From NCBI GenBank assembly GCA_964452045.1, contig CAYVKM010000143.1, positions 1-5,694 on the forward strand: a DNA stretch of 5,694 bases. Reading direction: 5' to 3'. Below are positions 4,825-5,694 of this stretch, one piece after another. The translations under genes were made by a program, and so were the position numbers. This DNA is from CAYVKM01 sp964452045 (GTDB lineage Bacteria; Calditrichota; Calditrichia; RBG-13-44-9). The notes beneath the pieces are model-generated. The model was not told the DNA's origin. It saw nothing but the letters and a program-made list of their open reading frames with translations, and did not search any database. How positions within the stretch are numbered: position 1 is the first letter of the stretch; the number at the start of each line of letters is the position of its first letter.

Positions 4825-5694
4825 ATGGTGGGAAAGGGACAACAGTTTTTCGGAGGAGATTGGACTGAAGAAAAGTTAAAGCGATTGCGAAAATATCTGA
4901 CTGCATATATGAAGATATTTTCTACAAATCCGCAAGCAAAATATTTAACCCCGATTTATGTAGATGCATTTGCCGGAACAGGTTACCGTACAGAGGAAAC
5001 CCAATCAACAAGCGAAGAATTATTATTCCCAGAGCTCCGTGAAGAAGAAACAATTCGCTTTTTAAAGGGAAGTGCTCGCATAGCTTTGGAAATAGAACCA
5101 CCTTTTTCACGCTACATATTTATAGAACGTGTTCCAGAATATCAAAAAGAATTGGAGCAGTTAAAGAAAGAGTTTTCAGCAATTGCAGAGAGAGTAGATA
5201 TCTTACCCGGCGATGCAAACGAAATTCTAAAAAAGCTTTGTACACAAACTGATTGGACTTACAACAGGGCAGTATTTTTTCTTGATCCCTATGGGATGGG
5301 GGTTGATTGGTCAACAATTACAGCAATTGCGAGAACAAACGCAGCCGACCTTTGGCTTTTATTTCCTTTGGGGATAGGGGTAACTCGACTTTTAACAAAA
5401 CGACAACCACCCACGAGTGGATGGGCCAACAGATTAACAAAAATATTCGGCACAGATACGTGGGAAGAAGTATTTTATTTTGAAAAAATTGAAACAACAC
5501 TTTTTGGAGATAAAACAACTTACCATCGAGAAGCAAATTGGAATCAGATTGGAAAATACTTTGTCGACAGACTTAAAACAATCTTTGTAGAGGTAGCAGA
5601 AAATCCACTAATACTGCGTAACTCAAAAAATTCACCGCTTTATTTTTTATGTTTTGCAGCAAGCAACCCGAAAGTTGCAAAAACTGCCGTTAAG
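4825..5694 (+). CDS. tcmP: Three-Cys-motif partner protein (TcmP-like), 3' end beyond window
   Basis: An open frame of 290 codons from ATG 4825, still open at the right edge. It matches by eye the TcmP family (three-Cys-motif partner), a methyltransferase-like Rossmann fold. Visible motifs: KLKRLRKYLTAYMKIF (17-32), YVDAFAGTG (45-53, the glycine-rich nucleotide/SAM-type loop), KGSARIAL (81-88), YIFIER (97-102), PGDANEIL (128-135) and FFLDPYGMGVDW (151-162), then DLWLLFPLGIGVTRLL. Near the edge, SPLYFLCFAASNPKVA (270-285) is the usual late segment of the family, so perhaps only the last part is missing. TcmP genes usually sit beside a DUF5131 / phage Gp37-Gp68-type gene carrying a three-Cys motif; none lies upstream here, so it is expected just downstream. 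GGGAGG with a five-base spacer precedes ATG. AT-rich codons and the spacer suggest accessory DNA. Activity is not established. Confidence 0.85.
   Translation, partial: MVGKGQQFFGGDWTEEKLKRLRKYLTAYMKIFSTNPQAKYLTPIYVDAFAGTGYRTEETQSTSEELLFPELREEETIRFLKGSARIALEIEPPFSRYIFIERVPEYQKELEQLKKEFSAIAERVDILPGDANEILKKLCTQTDWTYNRAVFFLDPYGMGVDWSTITAIARTNAADLWLLFPLGIGVTRLLTKRQPPTSGWANRLTKIFGTDTWEEVFYFEKIETTLFGDKTTYHREANWNQIGKYFVDRLKTIFVEVAENPLILRNSKNSPLYFLCFAASNPKVAKTAVK

Overview
The window suggests a Gram-negative-type bacterium: it has an SPII lipoprotein with TPR repeats and a MoxR/BatD pair. Base composition is moderate, with GC-richer core genes and AT-rich spacers. The SOS operator, however, is of the GAAC-N4-GTTC type best known from Gram-positives and also seen in several other phyla. 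A deep-branching FCB-like lineage (Calditrichota, KSB1 and similar) is a reasonable guess from overall gene flavour, but nothing here proves the taxon.

Left block, minus strand (1-1928). A TPR lipoprotein gene (1928 to 1497) has its own promoter and ends at a clear intrinsic terminator (1452-1416). It is followed by a BatD-like membrane protein gene (1333 to 380). That gene overlaps, by ATGA, a MoxR-family AAA+ ATPase gene running off the left edge.

Centre, plus strand (2102-4601). A consensus sigma70-type promoter with a LexA operator at its predicted start site drives lexA (2250-2867). Eight bases later comes a second S24/LexA-fold gene (2876-3346). It lacks the DNA-binding domain, and the Ser and Lys of the self-cleavage dyad are replaced by Phe and Arg. 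Next is a four-helix-bundle (23S rRNA IVS-protein family) gene (3358-3792), enclosed by inverted arrays of a GGGAATA-like repeat. It looks like a small cassette inserted in the operon; the left array even supplies the last codons and stop of the S24-like gene. Then come a DUF6504-like gene (3986-4240) and a small basic protein of unknown family (4293-4601). The group reads as an SOS-controlled unit: the repressor, a protease-dead relative, and small proteins plausibly tied to damage-induced DNA synthesis.

Right block (4602-5694). After an AT-rich spacer, a TcmP-like (three-Cys-motif partner) gene runs off the right edge. This looks like the start of an accessory segment; its expected three-Cys-motif partner would lie outside the window.

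The best candidate for something undescribed is the lexA plus dead-S24-paralogue pair with its small downstream genes. The repeat-bounded four-helix-bundle cassette is a second, independent point of interest.
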